Below are positions 16,326 to 25,541 of a stretch of DNA of 44,010 nt, one piece after another. This DNA is from Sedimentisphaerales bacterium. GTDB lineage: Bacteria; Planctomycetota; Phycisphaerae; Sedimentisphaerales; SG8-4. Both the position numbers and the translations under genes were made by a program. Each line of letters starts with the position of its first letter. Within the stretch, counting starts at the first letter, position 1. The stretch covers positions 1-44,010 of the forward strand of contig JAFGJR010000229.1 in assembly GCA_016928975.1 (NCBI GenBank). Reading direction: 5' to 3'. A model generated the notes under the pieces. The model was not told the DNA's origin and made no database searches. It saw only the letters and a list, made by a program, of their open reading frames with translations.

Positions 16326-16628
16326 ATGGAAACTCTAAGACTCCTGCGCGACTACTTTCCAACAGCCATCTACACAGGCAAGTGCCTGGTGTTTATCAGC
16401 GAGGACTGGCGCGTCGAGCTGACCGAGCACAAGGACAGCGATTTCAGCAAGGGTACGAACCAGCCTTCCATCATTCGTGTGCGAATCTTCAAGAGGGCCA
16501 TCAACGGCGAATTCACCGCCGGTTTCTATGAGGACTTCCAACTGCCTTCCCTCGGCGAGCTGGCCGAGCAGATCGAGAAATACGTGCAAGCGGCGATCGG
16601 CGCGAACTTGCAGGAGAGGACCGAATGA
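16326..16628 (+). CDS. Small protein of unknown function
   Basis: The 100-residue protein is not one I recognise. It looks soluble, with a likely alpha/beta fold: strands such as KCLVFISEDWRVEL and SIIRVRIFKR, and a C-terminal helix LGELAEQIEKYVQAAIG. It has no signal peptide and only one Cys. The ATG follows directly after the repeat array at 16265-16325, whose last unit supplies AGGA. A DUF167 gene follows about 90 bases later. The frame is clearly coding by its amino-acid make-up, but no role can be given. Confidence 0.6.
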   Translation: METLRLLRDYFPTAIYTGKCLVFISEDWRVELTEHKDSDFSKGTNQPSIIRVRIFKRAINGEFTAGFYEDFQLPSLGELAEQIEKYVQAAIGANLQERTE

Positions 16629-16717
16629 CCCGGCAGCGACCGCCGCTCGCGCGTCGGCTTTCCCGTTTGCCGTGAGCCGTTGTGTGCAACACCTGCGACA
16701 GCGGAGCGATTTGTTCT

Positions 16718-17017
16718 ATGACCAAGCCAGTGATTCAAGAGAGTCCGGGCGGCGTGGTCTTCACCGCCAAGGTGGTTCCCGGCAGCAGCAGGACGACTGT
16801 CGCGGGCGTCCTGGAGGACATGGTCAAAGTCCGGGTCGCAGCGGCCCCCGAGAAGGGCAAGGCGAACCAGTGCCTCGTCACATTTCTGGCCAAACAGCTC
16901 GGTGTCAAGAAAGGCGACGTCGAGATCGTCTCCGGCCAGACGCGGCCCATCAAGCAAGTCCGCATAACCGGGATTTCCACCGCCGACCTGTTGGCGAGGC
17001 TCGGACTCGACGAGTAA
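16718..17017 (+). CDS. DUF167 (YggU) family protein
   Basis: The 99-residue protein carries the full DUF167 signature: VVPGSSRTTVAGV, then VKVRVAAAPEKGKAN, then LGVKKGDVEIVSG. These small alpha/beta proteins are widespread in bacteria and eukaryotes; their function is not settled. The ATG at 16718 (MTKPVIQ) begins near the usual domain start; an upstream GTG at 16682 would add a Cys-containing stretch with no counterpart in the family. It ends 135 bases before a convergent lipoprotein gene; that gap holds no recognisable feature. Confidence 0.88.
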   Translation: MTKPVIQESPGGVVFTAKVVPGSSRTTVAGVLEDMVKVRVAAAPEKGKANQCLVTFLAKQLGVKKGDVEIVSGQTRPIKQVRITGISTADLLARLGLDE

Positions 17018-17152
17018 TCACAGCATCGGCGTGGTGGGTTCAGCAGCCGGCTGGCGATTCGCGCGCGGCAGGCAGGTGGCCATCAATCTCCTCGGGTGTC
17101 AGGCGGCCGCGGCTTCGACGCACGTGCAGCCGGGGGTTCGCGAGCGTATCGG

Positions 17153-17920
17153 TTACTGAGGTCGGTCCGGCAGGGCCTTCAGGCGGATGTTGCGTATCGC
17201 CCCGGTCGTCGCGTACGTGGCGATGCCCAACGGCTGCGAAAGGTCCACTTCGATCCGGATGCCCACCTTGCGGCCGGTGATGTCCACATCCACGAGGTCC
17301 TCGTCATCCAGCCAGGCCTGGATGCGGTCTGGCACGACACGAAGCCGGACCTTGTACCACTTGCCCTTTTCGAAGCTGATCATGCGGGTCGTTTCGTTCT
17401 CGGACGCGTCATAGTGATCCAGGCTGGACAAGCCGCAGACGCTCCCGCCCCAGCCGCCAAGAATGAGCGTGCAAGGGTTCTCTGCCACCGGGAATGTCAG
17501 GCCGCAGAAGAAGTCGTTGCCTTCGACCCGCATCGCCTCCAACGAGATCTCATAGTTCATGCGAATGACCGGCCCGGCCCACGTGATCCCGGTCATGTAG
17601 TTCCCCATCGGCAAGCAAATGGCTCCATCCTTGACGGAAACGTCGCCCTGGCCCCCGAAGTCCGTGATCGTCCACTGACCCAGCGTCTGACCATCGAAAA
17701 GGCTGATCTCCTGCCCCGGCTTGATCGCAGCCTGCGGCTCGGGCTCTGGTGCCGCCTGGACTTGGCCGACGGCGGGCGCCTGAGGTGGCTGCTCGGCCTG
17801 GACCTCGTCTTTCACCGGCTTCTCCTGCCGTTCGGGATAACAGCCACTGCTGACCAACAGACCCAGGGTCGCAAGAACAGGCAACACCCGGATCAAGATG
17901 CCGCCCCGGCTGTGCCCCAC
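17153..17920 (-). CDS. DUF1080-like lipoprotein
   Basis: The 255-residue protein starts with a lipoprotein signal peptide (basic N-terminus, hydrophobic core, lipobox VSSGC near residue 27). A Glu/Pro/Gln-rich linker follows to about residue 70. Then comes a jelly-roll domain of the DUF1080/LamG kind: ISLFDGQTLGQWTI, a middle of strands, and KGKWYKVRLRVVPDRIQAWL at about 190-210. The family binds or cleaves glycosides outside the cytoplasm. The GTG at 17920 has AGGAG 7 bases upstream and places the signal at the N-terminus; an ATG at 17974 would add 18 residues before it. It is transcribed away from the TPR gene at 18216. Confidence 0.78.
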   Translation of the reverse strand: MGHSRGGILIRVLPVLATLGLLVSSGCYPERQEKPVKDEVQAEQPPQAPAVGQVQAAPEPEPQAAIKPGQEISLFDGQTLGQWTITDFGGQGDVSVKDGAICLPMGNYMTGITWAGPVIRMNYEISLEAMRVEGNDFFCGLTFPVAENPCTLILGGWGGSVCGLSSLDHYDASENETTRMISFEKGKWYKVRLRVVPDRIQAWLDDEDLVDVDITGRKVGIRIEVDLSQPLGIATYATTGAIRNIRLKALPDRPQ

Positions 17921-18002
17921 GAGGTCGCTCCTACACAAGGTCAGGTCTCTGTGATGTGAGCCTATTGCTGCCATATGATCCTCCCGAAGCTCGAATTTCT
18001 AT

Positions 18003-18030
18003 TTGAACAGACTAAGGCGTCGGTTACAAT
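18003..18030 (+). promoter_or_regulatory. Putative sigma-70-type promoter for the SirB1-like/TPR gene
   Basis: TTGAAC (18003-18008) and TACAAT (18025-18030) are separated by 16 bases. Each matches its consensus in at least four of six positions. This would give a leader of about 180 bases before the start at 18216. It lies in the divergent gap between the DUF1080 lipoprotein and TPR genes. Confidence 0.45.
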
Positions 18031-18215
18031 TAGACAAGAGATAATTCGTTGGGTGGTCGATTCCTCCGGGCCGGATGAGTTCAGAAAGGGAGAACTCCGG
18101 ACGATAACAACACGTATGACTGGTGATTCCCACGGGTCGGAGATTCCAGGTTTCTATTCTGCCCGCGGTGAGTGAGGACTGTAACACCCTGGAAGCCCTC
18201 GTATTGAGCAAGAAA

Positions 18216-19814
18216 ATGAGAAGAGTCTTGGCGGTTGCCGCAATCCTTCTGGTCTTCTGTTCGGCGCCGGTTCTTGGTCAGCTTGCAAATGCCGGCAAGG
18301 CAGGGATTTACGTCAAGTCCCTGGACCAGGTGCTTCGGCTGCAGGAGGACGACATTGACTTGGCGACGGCTGTCCTGATCGCCTCGGAGTACTGGAGCGA
18401 CATCGTACACGGGCGTCGTTATCTGGAGCGGCTGGATGCAATGGCCCTGGAGATTCAAAGAAGACTGCGGCAGCAAGGCTTGCCGACAGATTTCCGGGCA
18501 ATCCCCGTCATCAACGACTACCTGTTCAATGAGCTGGGTTACAGGACGATCTCCCATGCGAACGACCCGAACGATCTGTTCCTGCATTCCGTCATGGACA
18601 GACGCCAGGGGTACTGTCTGAGCCTGTCGGTGCTCTACCTGGCCCTGGCAGAGAGACTGGGCCTGAAAGTGTACGGCGTCGTGGTTCCCGGCCATTTCTT
18701 CGTCCGGTATGACGGCGGGCGGGTGCGGTTCAATATCGAAACGACCAGCAACGGCGCCAGCCCCCCCGACGATCACTACATGACGAAATTCGATGTCCCG
18801 GACAATGTAAACGATACGATCTACATGCGGAATCTGACCAAGCGTCAGACGCTGGGTTGTTTCTTCAACAATCTGGGCAACGTCTACAGTGATATCGGGG
18901 ATACCGATACGGCTCAGGTCGCGCTGGAGCGGGCGGCGATGATCAATCCCACGCTGTCCGAATCCCGGGCGAACCTTGGGAACATCTACTTGCAGAAGCA
19001 CCGGGTGAACGAGGCCGTTCAGCAGTACAAGGCGGCTTTGCGACTCAATCCAAAAGACCCGAAGACCTACAACAACCTGGGCAACGCGGACGCGGAACTG
19101 GGCCGGCTGACCGACGCGGCCAACTCCTACCAGCAGGCTCTGGACCTGGATCCGAACTTCACCGATGCCTACAGGAATCTGGCCTTGGTACGCACACGGC
19201 AGGAGAAGTACCGCGAGGCGATCTCCCACCTGAACCAGGCGGCCGGCATCGAGCCGAAGGATGCCCAGATCTACAACCAGATCGGCGATGTCTACTATCG
19301 GATGCGCGACTACAAGGCCGCCGAAACCCAGTTTCACAAAGCATTGAACCTCAAGCCCGACCTGGCTGAAGCCTATTATGGCCTGGGGATCTGCTATCGC
19401 GATCAGGGCCAGTCGGCCGACGAGATTCAGGCCTACAAGGCCGCTCTGGCGATCAAGCCCGATCTGCTGGCGGCTCTGATCAACCTGGGCAACGCCTGCT
19501 TCAGCCAGAAGGACTATGACTCCGCCATCCAGTATTACAACCAGGCCGTGACAATCAAGCCGGATGACGCGTGGATTTACTTCAACCTGGGGTCAGCCTA
19601 TTCCAATCTTGAGGACTTCGAACAGGCGACAAAGGCCTATGTCCAGGCCGTGACACTGGACCCCAAGATTGGCGATGCACATCACGGCTTGGCCTACGGC
19701 TACTACAAGCTCCAGAAGTATGACCTCGCGTGGAAGCATATCAACGTCGCCAAGGCACTCGGCGTCAAGATCGCCGATGACCAGATGCAGGCCATCAAAA
19801 GCAGGCTGAAATGA
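18216..19814 (+). CDS. SirB1-like (transglutaminase-core-2) domain protein with TPR repeats, exported
   Basis: The 532-residue protein has a signal peptide (MRRVLAVAAILLVFCSAPVL), a SirB1-like domain at about residues 30-215 and roughly nine TPR repeats from about 220 to the end. The SirB1 domain shows DRRQGYCLSLSVLYLALAER and VVVPGHFFVRY, giving the Cys and His of a transglutaminase-type site. The TPRs follow the usual 34-residue spacing with W/LG...Y and A...P positions (for example AYRNLALVRTRQEKYREAI). It is probably a periplasmic scaffold protein. The ATG at 18216 is chosen because it starts the signal peptide; 18123 and 18204 are alternatives. The partner is unknown. Confidence 0.83.
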   Translation: MRRVLAVAAILLVFCSAPVLGQLANAGKAGIYVKSLDQVLRLQEDDIDLATAVLIASEYWSDIVHGRRYLERLDAMALEIQRRLRQQGLPTDFRAIPVINDYLFNELGYRTISHANDPNDLFLHSVMDRRQGYCLSLSVLYLALAERLGLKVYGVVVPGHFFVRYDGGRVRFNIETTSNGASPPDDHYMTKFDVPDNVNDTIYMRNLTKRQTLGCFFNNLGNVYSDIGDTDTAQVALERAAMINPTLSESRANLGNIYLQKHRVNEAVQQYKAALRLNPKDPKTYNNLGNADAELGRLTDAANSYQQALDLDPNFTDAYRNLALVRTRQEKYREAISHLNQAAGIEPKDAQIYNQIGDVYYRMRDYKAAETQFHKALNLKPDLAEAYYGLGICYRDQGQSADEIQAYKAALAIKPDLLAALINLGNACFSQKDYDSAIQYYNQAVTIKPDDAWIYFNLGSAYSNLEDFEQATKAYVQAVTLDPKIGDAHHGLAYGYYKLQKYDLAWKHINVAKALGVKIADDQMQAIKSRLK

Positions 19815-19861
19815 CCCCGGTGGCAGCCAGAGAAATTCTGCAACAATCCTGAAAGAATGGC

Positions 19862-19890
19862 TTGACAAGGCCGGCGACAGCCATTAGAAT
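19862..19890 (+). promoter_or_regulatory. Strong sigma-70-type promoter before coaE
   Basis: TTGACA (19862-19867, exact consensus) and TAGAAT (19885-19890, 5 of 6) are separated by the ideal 17 bases. Transcription would begin near 19897-19899, 34-36 bases before the preferred coaE start at 19933. Confidence 0.7.
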
Positions 19891-19932
19891 ACCGGTGTAG
19901 TTTTGGGAGTGGGCGGGCCAGACAGCGTAAGG

Positions 19933-20538
19933 GTGGGCAATCCGACGGAAAAGCCTCTGATCGGGATTATCGGTGGCATCGGTTCCGGCAAAAGCACCGT
20001 CGCAGCGGAGTTCAAAAACCTGGGCTGCGCAGTGATTGATGCGGATTCGATTGCCCACGAGTTGCTCAGAGAAGATGAGGTCCGCGACACAGTCATACAG
20101 CTCTTCGGCCCTGGGGTTCTGAATGCCTGCGGAGAGCTGGATCGCAAGCGGCTCGCCGCAATCGTGTTTGCCGACACGAGGCGCCTGTCGGCGCTGAACG
20201 GAGTGCTTCATCCGCGAGTGTTGCAGCGAACCGAAGAGCTGATTGCGCAGTACAATACGGATAGCCACACCAGAGCGATTGTACTGGACATGCCTCTGCT
20301 GGCCGAGGTCGGATGGGCAGACCGTTGCGACAAGGTGATCTTCGTGGCCTGTGACCGCAAACGAAGAGTCGAGAGAGCCAGTGGTTTCTTGAGCGACCGA
20401 GAGATCGAAATCCGTGAAAATTCGCAAATTTCTCTGGACAGCAAGGCCAGGTTGGCCGATAACATTGTAGACAACAACTCTGACTTCTCGGCGTTAGTCA
20501 GGCAAATCACAGAAATCTTCTCTGAGATAGCTAAGTAG
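19933..20538 (+). CDS. coaE: Dephospho-CoA kinase
   Basis: CoaE adds the 3'-phosphate to dephospho-CoA, the last step of coenzyme A synthesis. The protein has a P-loop GGIGSGKST near residue 14, [10 protein letters not shown] near 37 (substrate-binding Asp and His), the LHPRV motif near 90, VLDMPLLAE near 115 and the lid region with [10 protein letters not shown] near 140. At 201 residues from the GTG at 19933 it matches the usual length. The start is not certain: GTG at 19909 and TTG at 19903 are in frame, and none has a clear Shine-Dalgarno site. The gene is 222 bases before rho and has its own promoter. Confidence 0.9.
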   Translation: MGNPTEKPLIGIIGGIGSGKSTVAAEFKNLGCAVIDADSIAHELLREDEVRDTVIQLFGPGVLNACGELDRKRLAAIVFADTRRLSALNGVLHPRVLQRTEELIAQYNTDSHTRAIVLDMPLLAEVGWADRCDKVIFVACDRKRRVERASGFLSDREIEIRENSQISLDSKARLADNIVDNNSDFSALVRQITEIFSEIAK

Positions 20539-20759
20539 AATCGGTAGGTGTGGTTCAGCAGGGAGTCGCGCTTCTTGCCGTCGCCGGAGCAGGCGGCGCA
20601 CGTGTACCAGCGCAGTCCAACACTCAGATTCCGCAGGACCACAACCAGGAGAAGACGATTCACGGTACGTGTCGCCCGCATCGGCGGCGACAGGCTCATA
20701 CCTGCATGGACAGGGGCAAGGGTGACAGAGTAGTGTCGGTAACTGGAAAAGGAGCAGTC

Positions 20760-22298
20760 ATGGCGAAGGCCAGAACAACCAAGAAGAAGAAAAACCAGAA
20801 GAGGAAGAACGTGGAAGAGGGAGCCCTTCTCGAGGACCAGATGGAAGAATCCGATCCTGCGACGGCAACTGCGGCGGACGAGGCTCCTGAGACCCCCGGA
20901 GCGGGGCAGACGGAGACAACGAAGCCTGTCACAAATGCCGAGCCTGGAGACAACGGGGACCTGGGAACCACCGTGGCGGTCGCGGAGCCCACGGACGAGG
21001 AGTCCACGCACGCCAAGTACGAGCGCATCAAGAAGGGCAATCTGTACCTGACGGACTTGCAGAGACTCACGGTGGCTGAGCTCCATGAAATGGCCAAGAA
21101 GGAGGGCATCACGGAGTACAGTGCTCTGAAGAAGCAGGATCTGATCTTCCGGATTCTCAAGGAACAGATCCGGCAGAACGGGCTGATGTACGGTGAGGGG
21201 GTCCTGGAGGTCCTGCCCGACGGCTATGGCTTCCTCCGCAATCCCGACTACAACTATTTGTCCTCCTCGGACGATATATACGTGTCCCCGTCACAAATCC
21301 GGCGCTTCGGTCTGCGGACGGGCAACATCGTTTCCGGACAGATTCGGCCGCCAAAGGACTCGGAGAAGTACTTCGCCCTGCTGCGGGTGGAGGCGATCAA
21401 CTTCGAGAACCCCGATCTGCTGGCGGACAAGATCGTCTTCAGCGATCTGACCCCCTTGCACCCGGAACAGCGTCTGATCCTGGAGACGAGTTCGGACGAG
21501 CTGAACATGCGGATCATCGACCTGGTGACGCCGGTGGGCAAAGGCCAGCGCGGCCTGATCGTGGCCCCCCCGCGTACCGGCAAGACGATTCTGTTGCAGA
21601 AGATGGCCAACGCGGTCACGACGAACCATCCCGAGGTCAAGCTGATCGTCCTGCTGATCGACGAGCGCCCCGAGGAAGTGACCGAAATGGAGCGCAAGAC
21701 CGCCGACAGCGTCGAGGTCATCAGCTCGACGTTCGATGAACCCGCCGCTCGTCACTGCCAGGTGGCCGAGATCGTCATCGAGAAGGCCAAGCGCATGGTC
21801 GAGTATGGCACGGACGTTGTGATCCTGCTCGATTCCATCACTCGTCTGGCCCGCGCGTACAACAACGAGACGCCGCACTCGGGCCGTATTCTGACCGGTG
21901 GTGTGGACGCCGGCGCGATGCAGATGCCCAAGAAGTTCTTCGGCGCCGCTCGAAAGATCGAGGAAGGCGGATCGCTGAGCATCTTCGCGACCGCTCTGAT
22001 CGACACCGGCTCCAAGATGGACGAAGTGATCTTCGAGGAATTCAAAGCGACCGGCAACATGGAATTGCACCTGGATCGGCGGCTCGTGGACCGGCGAGTC
22101 TGGCCGGCCATCGAGATCACGCGAAGCGGAACGCGACGCGAAGAATTGCTGCTCGACCCGAAGGAGCTCGAGCTTGTCTATCGCCTCCGCAGGGTACTGA
22201 GCGATCTCAACCCGGTCGAGGCAGTTGAGCTGCTCAAGAGCCGGTTGGCCAAGACCAAGAGCAACGCCGAGTTCCTCATGACGATGAACCTGGATTGA
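20760..22298 (+). CDS. rho: Transcription termination factor Rho
   Basis: Rho is the hexameric RNA helicase that ends transcription. The 512-residue protein has an N-terminal low-complexity, charged region (about residues 1-95, Lys-rich then Glu/Thr/Ala/Pro-rich) and a Rho-N helical domain from about 97 ([15 protein letters not shown]). The RNA-binding fold has DGYGFLR near 154, followed by the ATPase core with Walker A APPRTGKT near 268, Walker [17 protein letters not shown] near 354, and the Q-loop/R-loop region [20 protein letters not shown]. The extra N-terminal region is absent from E. coli Rho and resembles insertions in other high-GC or planctomycete Rho proteins. AAAAGGAG is 5 bases before the ATG. 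A 7-bp hairpin (20670-20692) sits in the leader. Two hairpins follow the stop. Confidence 0.96.
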   Translation: MAKARTTKKKKNQKRKNVEEGALLEDQMEESDPATATAADEAPETPGAGQTETTKPVTNAEPGDNGDLGTTVAVAEPTDEESTHAKYERIKKGNLYLTDLQRLTVAELHEMAKKEGITEYSALKKQDLIFRILKEQIRQNGLMYGEGVLEVLPDGYGFLRNPDYNYLSSSDDIYVSPSQIRRFGLRTGNIVSGQIRPPKDSEKYFALLRVEAINFENPDLLADKIVFSDLTPLHPEQRLILETSSDELNMRIIDLVTPVGKGQRGLIVAPPRTGKTILLQKMANAVTTNHPEVKLIVLLIDERPEEVTEMERKTADSVEVISSTFDEPAARHCQVAEIVIEKAKRMVEYGTDVVILLDSITRLARAYNNETPHSGRILTGGVDAGAMQMPKKFFGAARKIEEGGSLSIFATALIDTGSKMDEVIFEEFKATGNMELHLDRRLVDRRVWPAIEITRSGTRREELLLDPKELELVYRLRRVLSDLNPVEAVELLKSRLAKTKSNAEFLMTMNLD

Positions 22299-22335
22299 CG
22301 ACCCGTGCCCGCGGACGAGAGGGCCGCTGCCCGCT

Positions 22336-22350
22336 GCCCGCCAGACGGGC
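22336..22350 (+). other. Short hairpin after rho
   Basis: GCCCG (22336-22340) and CGGGC (22346-22350) form a 5-bp stem with a 5-base loop followed by TCTTT. It lies 38 bases after the rho stop and before the stronger terminator at 22384. It may be a weak terminator or pause site. Confidence 0.35.
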
Positions 22351-22383
22351 TCTTTACACATGGATTGCGGACGATTACCATAC

Positions 22384-22416
22384 TTCCGGCAGGCATACGT
22401 CTGCCGGAATTTTTTT
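22384..22416 (+). terminator. Intrinsic terminator of rho
   Basis: TTCCGGCAG (22384-22392) pairs exactly with CTGCCGGAA (22401-22409) across an 8-base loop, followed by seven T (22410-22416). This is a classic intrinsic terminator, 86 bases after the rho stop codon and 24 bases before valS. Confidence 0.92.
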
Positions 22417-22440
22417 GCTGACTCTTGATGTGGATGTGTG

Positions 22441-25400
22441 ATGGCCGAGCAGTTGTCCAAGGTGTACGACCCCAAGACGGTGGAGGAGCAGGTAAATGAA
22501 TTCTGGCTGTCGAATCAGTACTTTCATGCGGACCCTTCGCGACGTGATCAGCGGCGAGGCACGTTCACGATCGTCATTCCCCCGCCGAACGTGACGGCCG
22601 CCCTGCACCTCGGCCACGCGCTGAACAACACGCTACAGGACATCCTCGTACGAATGCGCCGGATGCAGCGGTACGAGACGCTGTGGATGCCGGGCACGGA
22701 CCACGCCGGCATCGCCACGCAAACCGTCGTGGAGAAACGTATCCTCACGGAGGAAGGCAAGAAGCGCACCGATTTTCAGCGTGGAGAATTCGTCCGGCGC
22801 GTTCAGACGTGGAAGGACGAGTACGAGACGACCATCCTCGGCCAATTGAAAGCTATGGGCTGCTCGTGTGACTGGCAGCGGACGCGATTCACGATGGACG
22901 AGGTTTGTGCCAGGTCGGTCCGTGCGGCGTTCTCCAAGCTCTTCAAGGACGGCCTCATCTATCGCGGCAAGCGACTGGTGAACTGGGACCCGGCCACGCA
23001 GACGGTTCTCGCCGACGACGAGGTGGAACACGAGACGATTCAAGGCTTCTTCTGGTACATGAAGTATCCCCTGGTCGAACCGGTCGACATTGACGGGCGG
23101 CGCGTCGAACAAGTCACGGTGGCCACCACGCGGCCGGAAACCATGCTCGGCGATACGGCTGTGGCCATGAACCCGAGCGATCCACGCGCCAAGTCTCTCG
23201 TGGGCAAGCAAGTCCGCCTGCCCATCGTCGGGCGAGTGATCCCGATCATCGCCGACGAGCACGTGGTGCTGCCCAATCCCGAGGGCGAGGATGAGAAGGC
23301 CCGGTTCTCCACCGGCTTTCTCAAGGTGACTCCCGCCCACGACCCGGATGACTGGGCCATCGGCCAGCGGCATCACCTGGCGGTCATCAACGTGATGGCG
23401 CCCGACGGCTCGATCAGCGACAAGTACGGCTGGACCGATTGGGACCAGATCAAGAACCCGGATGTGGAGAGCCTCATTGGGCTCGACCGCTTCGAGGCTC
23501 GCGAAGCCGTGGTGGAGTGGTTCCGTCAGGAGAATCTGCTGGAGGAGGTGCGTGACTACGCGCATGAGGTCGGTCACAGCTACCGCAGCCATGTCCCCAT
23601 CGAGCCCTACCTGTCCGACCAGTGGTACATCGCCGTGAAGAAGCCGATCGACCACCTGGCCGGGAAGTTCGGCCAGGGCATGATTGAAGGAACAGATGTC
23701 CCCGTCAATTCACTGGCGGGTCTGGCATTGAAGCCCCTGCTCGACGGCCGCCTGCGATTCATCCCCGAGCGATACGCGAAGACCTATCAGACCTGGCTGG
23801 AGAACCTGCGCGACTGGCCGATCAGCCGCCAGCTCTGGTGGGGACACAGAATACCAGTGTGGAGCATTCGGCCAAGCACAATCTTCACGCTCTGGGGTAC
23901 CCGCAATGGGAATAAGAGTGTGGCCGAACACCATCGTGACTCGGGGATTCCATTCTCCAACCAGACTGAACGAATCATCCGAGAATCTCCGGAGTCGCGC
24001 CATATTGTCAATGAACAACACCCGGATTGGAATGTGGCTCGCATTTTTGAGCGGATGCGAGGGGGAGAATGGAACATCATTCATATTTCACTACGTGATG
24101 CCAACGATCCTGCCATTCCCATGCTCGAGGAACTCGGCTGGGTTAGAGACGACGATGTCTTGGACACTTGGTTCTCGTCGGCGTTGTGGCCGTTCAGCAC
24201 TTTGGGGTGGCCGCAGGACTCGGCGGAGTTGAAGGCGTTCTATCCGGGGGACGTGCTGTGTACCGCGAGAGAGATCATCACGCTGTGGGTTTCGCGCATG
24301 GTGATGATGGGGCAATACTGCGTCGGCGACATTCCATTCAGCGATGTCTATATCCACGCGATGATCCAGGATGGCGAAGGACGCAAGATGTCCAAGAGTC
24401 TCGGCAACGGCATCGACCCGCTCGTCGCGATCAACAGCCACGGCGCCGACGCGATGCGGTTCACCCTGGCCAGCATGACGACGGACACTCAGGACATCCG
24501 CATGCCGGTCGTCCCCATGACGCTCCCGGACGGGCGCAAGGTCAACACCTCGCCCAAGTTCGACATCGGGCGCAACTTCTGCAACAAGCTCTGGAATGCG
24601 TCGCGCTTCGCCATGATGAACATCGAAGGCCTCGATCCCGACGGCTTCGACGCCGCGAAGATGGACATCACCGACAGGTGGATCCTCTCTCGTCTTGCGG
24701 CCACGCGACGAGAAGTCACCGAATCTCTCGACGCCTTCAAATTCAGCGAGCCCCTGAACCAGTTGTACCGCTTCTTCTGGAACGACTTCTGCGACTGGTA
24801 TCTCGAATGGGTCAAGTACCGGATGAGGGAGGACCAGAGCAAGAAGGTCGCACAGAATGTTCTGGCTTTCGTGCTGGATTGCACGTTGCGCCTGCTGCAT
24901 CCGTGTGTGCCGTTCATCACGGAGGGGATCTATCAGCGGCTCAACGAACTGGCTCCGGCCAGAGGTCTGAAAGGTCTCGCGCAGATCGACCGTGCAGAAG
25001 CTTTGGTCGTCGCGCCCTGGCCGACCGACATGGAGCAGTTTGGAGATCCGCAGGCGGAGGCGCAGATCCAGACGGTTCAGGAGGTTGTCCGGGCGATCCG
25101 CGATATTCGAAGCACGTACAATCTGCCGCCGAGCCAGAAGCCTACGGCGTCGGCCAGTGCGCCCAAGGCCACGGCCGATGCGCTGCAGGCAAATCGCGAT
25201 CTCGTCTGCCAATTGGCCGGCCTGAGCGGCTTCGAGGCGGCGGGGAATCTGCCCAAGCCGAACAATGCGGCGGCCGCGATAGTAGGAGAGACACAGGTCT
25301 ACCTGCACGACGTGATCGACCCGAAGGCCGAGCGAGCCCGGCTCGAAAAGCAGAGGCAGGAGCTGGAACAGGCCAAGAAGGCTGTTGAGGCCAAGCTGAA

Positions 25401-25521
25401 CAACGCGAATTTCGTGGCGAGGGCCAAGCCGGAAGTGGTCGCCCAGGCTCGAGACAGGCTCCAGCAGCTTCAGGAGCAGTTGCAGGCCGTCGAGGGGCAC
25501 CTTGCGGAACTGGGTGGCTGA
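22441..25521 (+). CDS. valS: Valyl-tRNA synthetase
   Basis: ValS charges tRNA-Val. The 1026-residue protein has PPPNVTAALHLGHALNNT (HIGH motif) near residue 56, the editing domain at about 200-340 (ATTRPETMLGDTAVAM), GRKMSKSLGNG (KMSKS motif) near 648, an anticodon-binding domain at about 740-880, and a C-terminal coiled coil with LEKQRQELEQAKKAVEAKL. A segment at about residues 475-565, between WGHRIPVW and DDDVLDTWFSSALWPFS, is roughly 60 residues longer than in E. coli ValS. It is also lower in GC (45-57% in sampled lines, against 58-68% around it). The ATG at 22441 has no clear ribosome-binding site; a GTG at 22438 precedes it. It starts just after the rho terminator. Confidence 0.95.
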   Translation: MAEQLSKVYDPKTVEEQVNEFWLSNQYFHADPSRRDQRRGTFTIVIPPPNVTAALHLGHALNNTLQDILVRMRRMQRYETLWMPGTDHAGIATQTVVEKRILTEEGKKRTDFQRGEFVRRVQTWKDEYETTILGQLKAMGCSCDWQRTRFTMDEVCARSVRAAFSKLFKDGLIYRGKRLVNWDPATQTVLADDEVEHETIQGFFWYMKYPLVEPVDIDGRRVEQVTVATTRPETMLGDTAVAMNPSDPRAKSLVGKQVRLPIVGRVIPIIADEHVVLPNPEGEDEKARFSTGFLKVTPAHDPDDWAIGQRHHLAVINVMAPDGSISDKYGWTDWDQIKNPDVESLIGLDRFEAREAVVEWFRQENLLEEVRDYAHEVGHSYRSHVPIEPYLSDQWYIAVKKPIDHLAGKFGQGMIEGTDVPVNSLAGLALKPLLDGRLRFIPERYAKTYQTWLENLRDWPISRQLWWGHRIPVWSIRPSTIFTLWGTRNGNKSVAEHHRDSGIPFSNQTERIIRESPESRHIVNEQHPDWNVARIFERMRGGEWNIIHISLRDANDPAIPMLEELGWVRDDDVLDTWFSSALWPFSTLGWPQDSAELKAFYPGDVLCTAREIITLWVSRMVMMGQYCVGDIPFSDVYIHAMIQDGEGRKMSKSLGNGIDPLVAINSHGADAMRFTLASMTTDTQDIRMPVVPMTLPDGRKVNTSPKFDIGRNFCNKLWNASRFAMMNIEGLDPDGFDAAKMDITDRWILSRLAATRREVTESLDAFKFSEPLNQLYRFFWNDFCDWYLEWVKYRMREDQSKKVAQNVLAFVLDCTLRLLHPCVPFITEGIYQRLNELAPARGLKGLAQIDRAEALVVAPWPTDMEQFGDPQAEAQIQTVQEVVRAIRDIRSTYNLPPSQKPTASASAPKATADALQANRDLVCQLAGLSGFEAAGNLPKPNNAAAAIVGETQVYLHDVIDPKAERARLEKQRQELEQAKKAVEAKLNNANFVARAKPEVVAQARDRLQQLQEQLQAVEGHLAELGG

Positions 25522-25541
25522 GATACCAAAGGGGGATTTCG

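Noticed and set aside
17018..17152. Possible gene remnant in the gap between DUF167 and the DUF1080 lipoprotein
   Set aside because: One minus-strand frame gives a short protein-like stretch, but there is no start codon, motif or ribosome-binding site.
22353..22381. TTTACA and TACCAT 17 bases apart before valS
   Set aside because: Transcription would start inside the stem of the rho terminator, so it is an unlikely promoter for valS.
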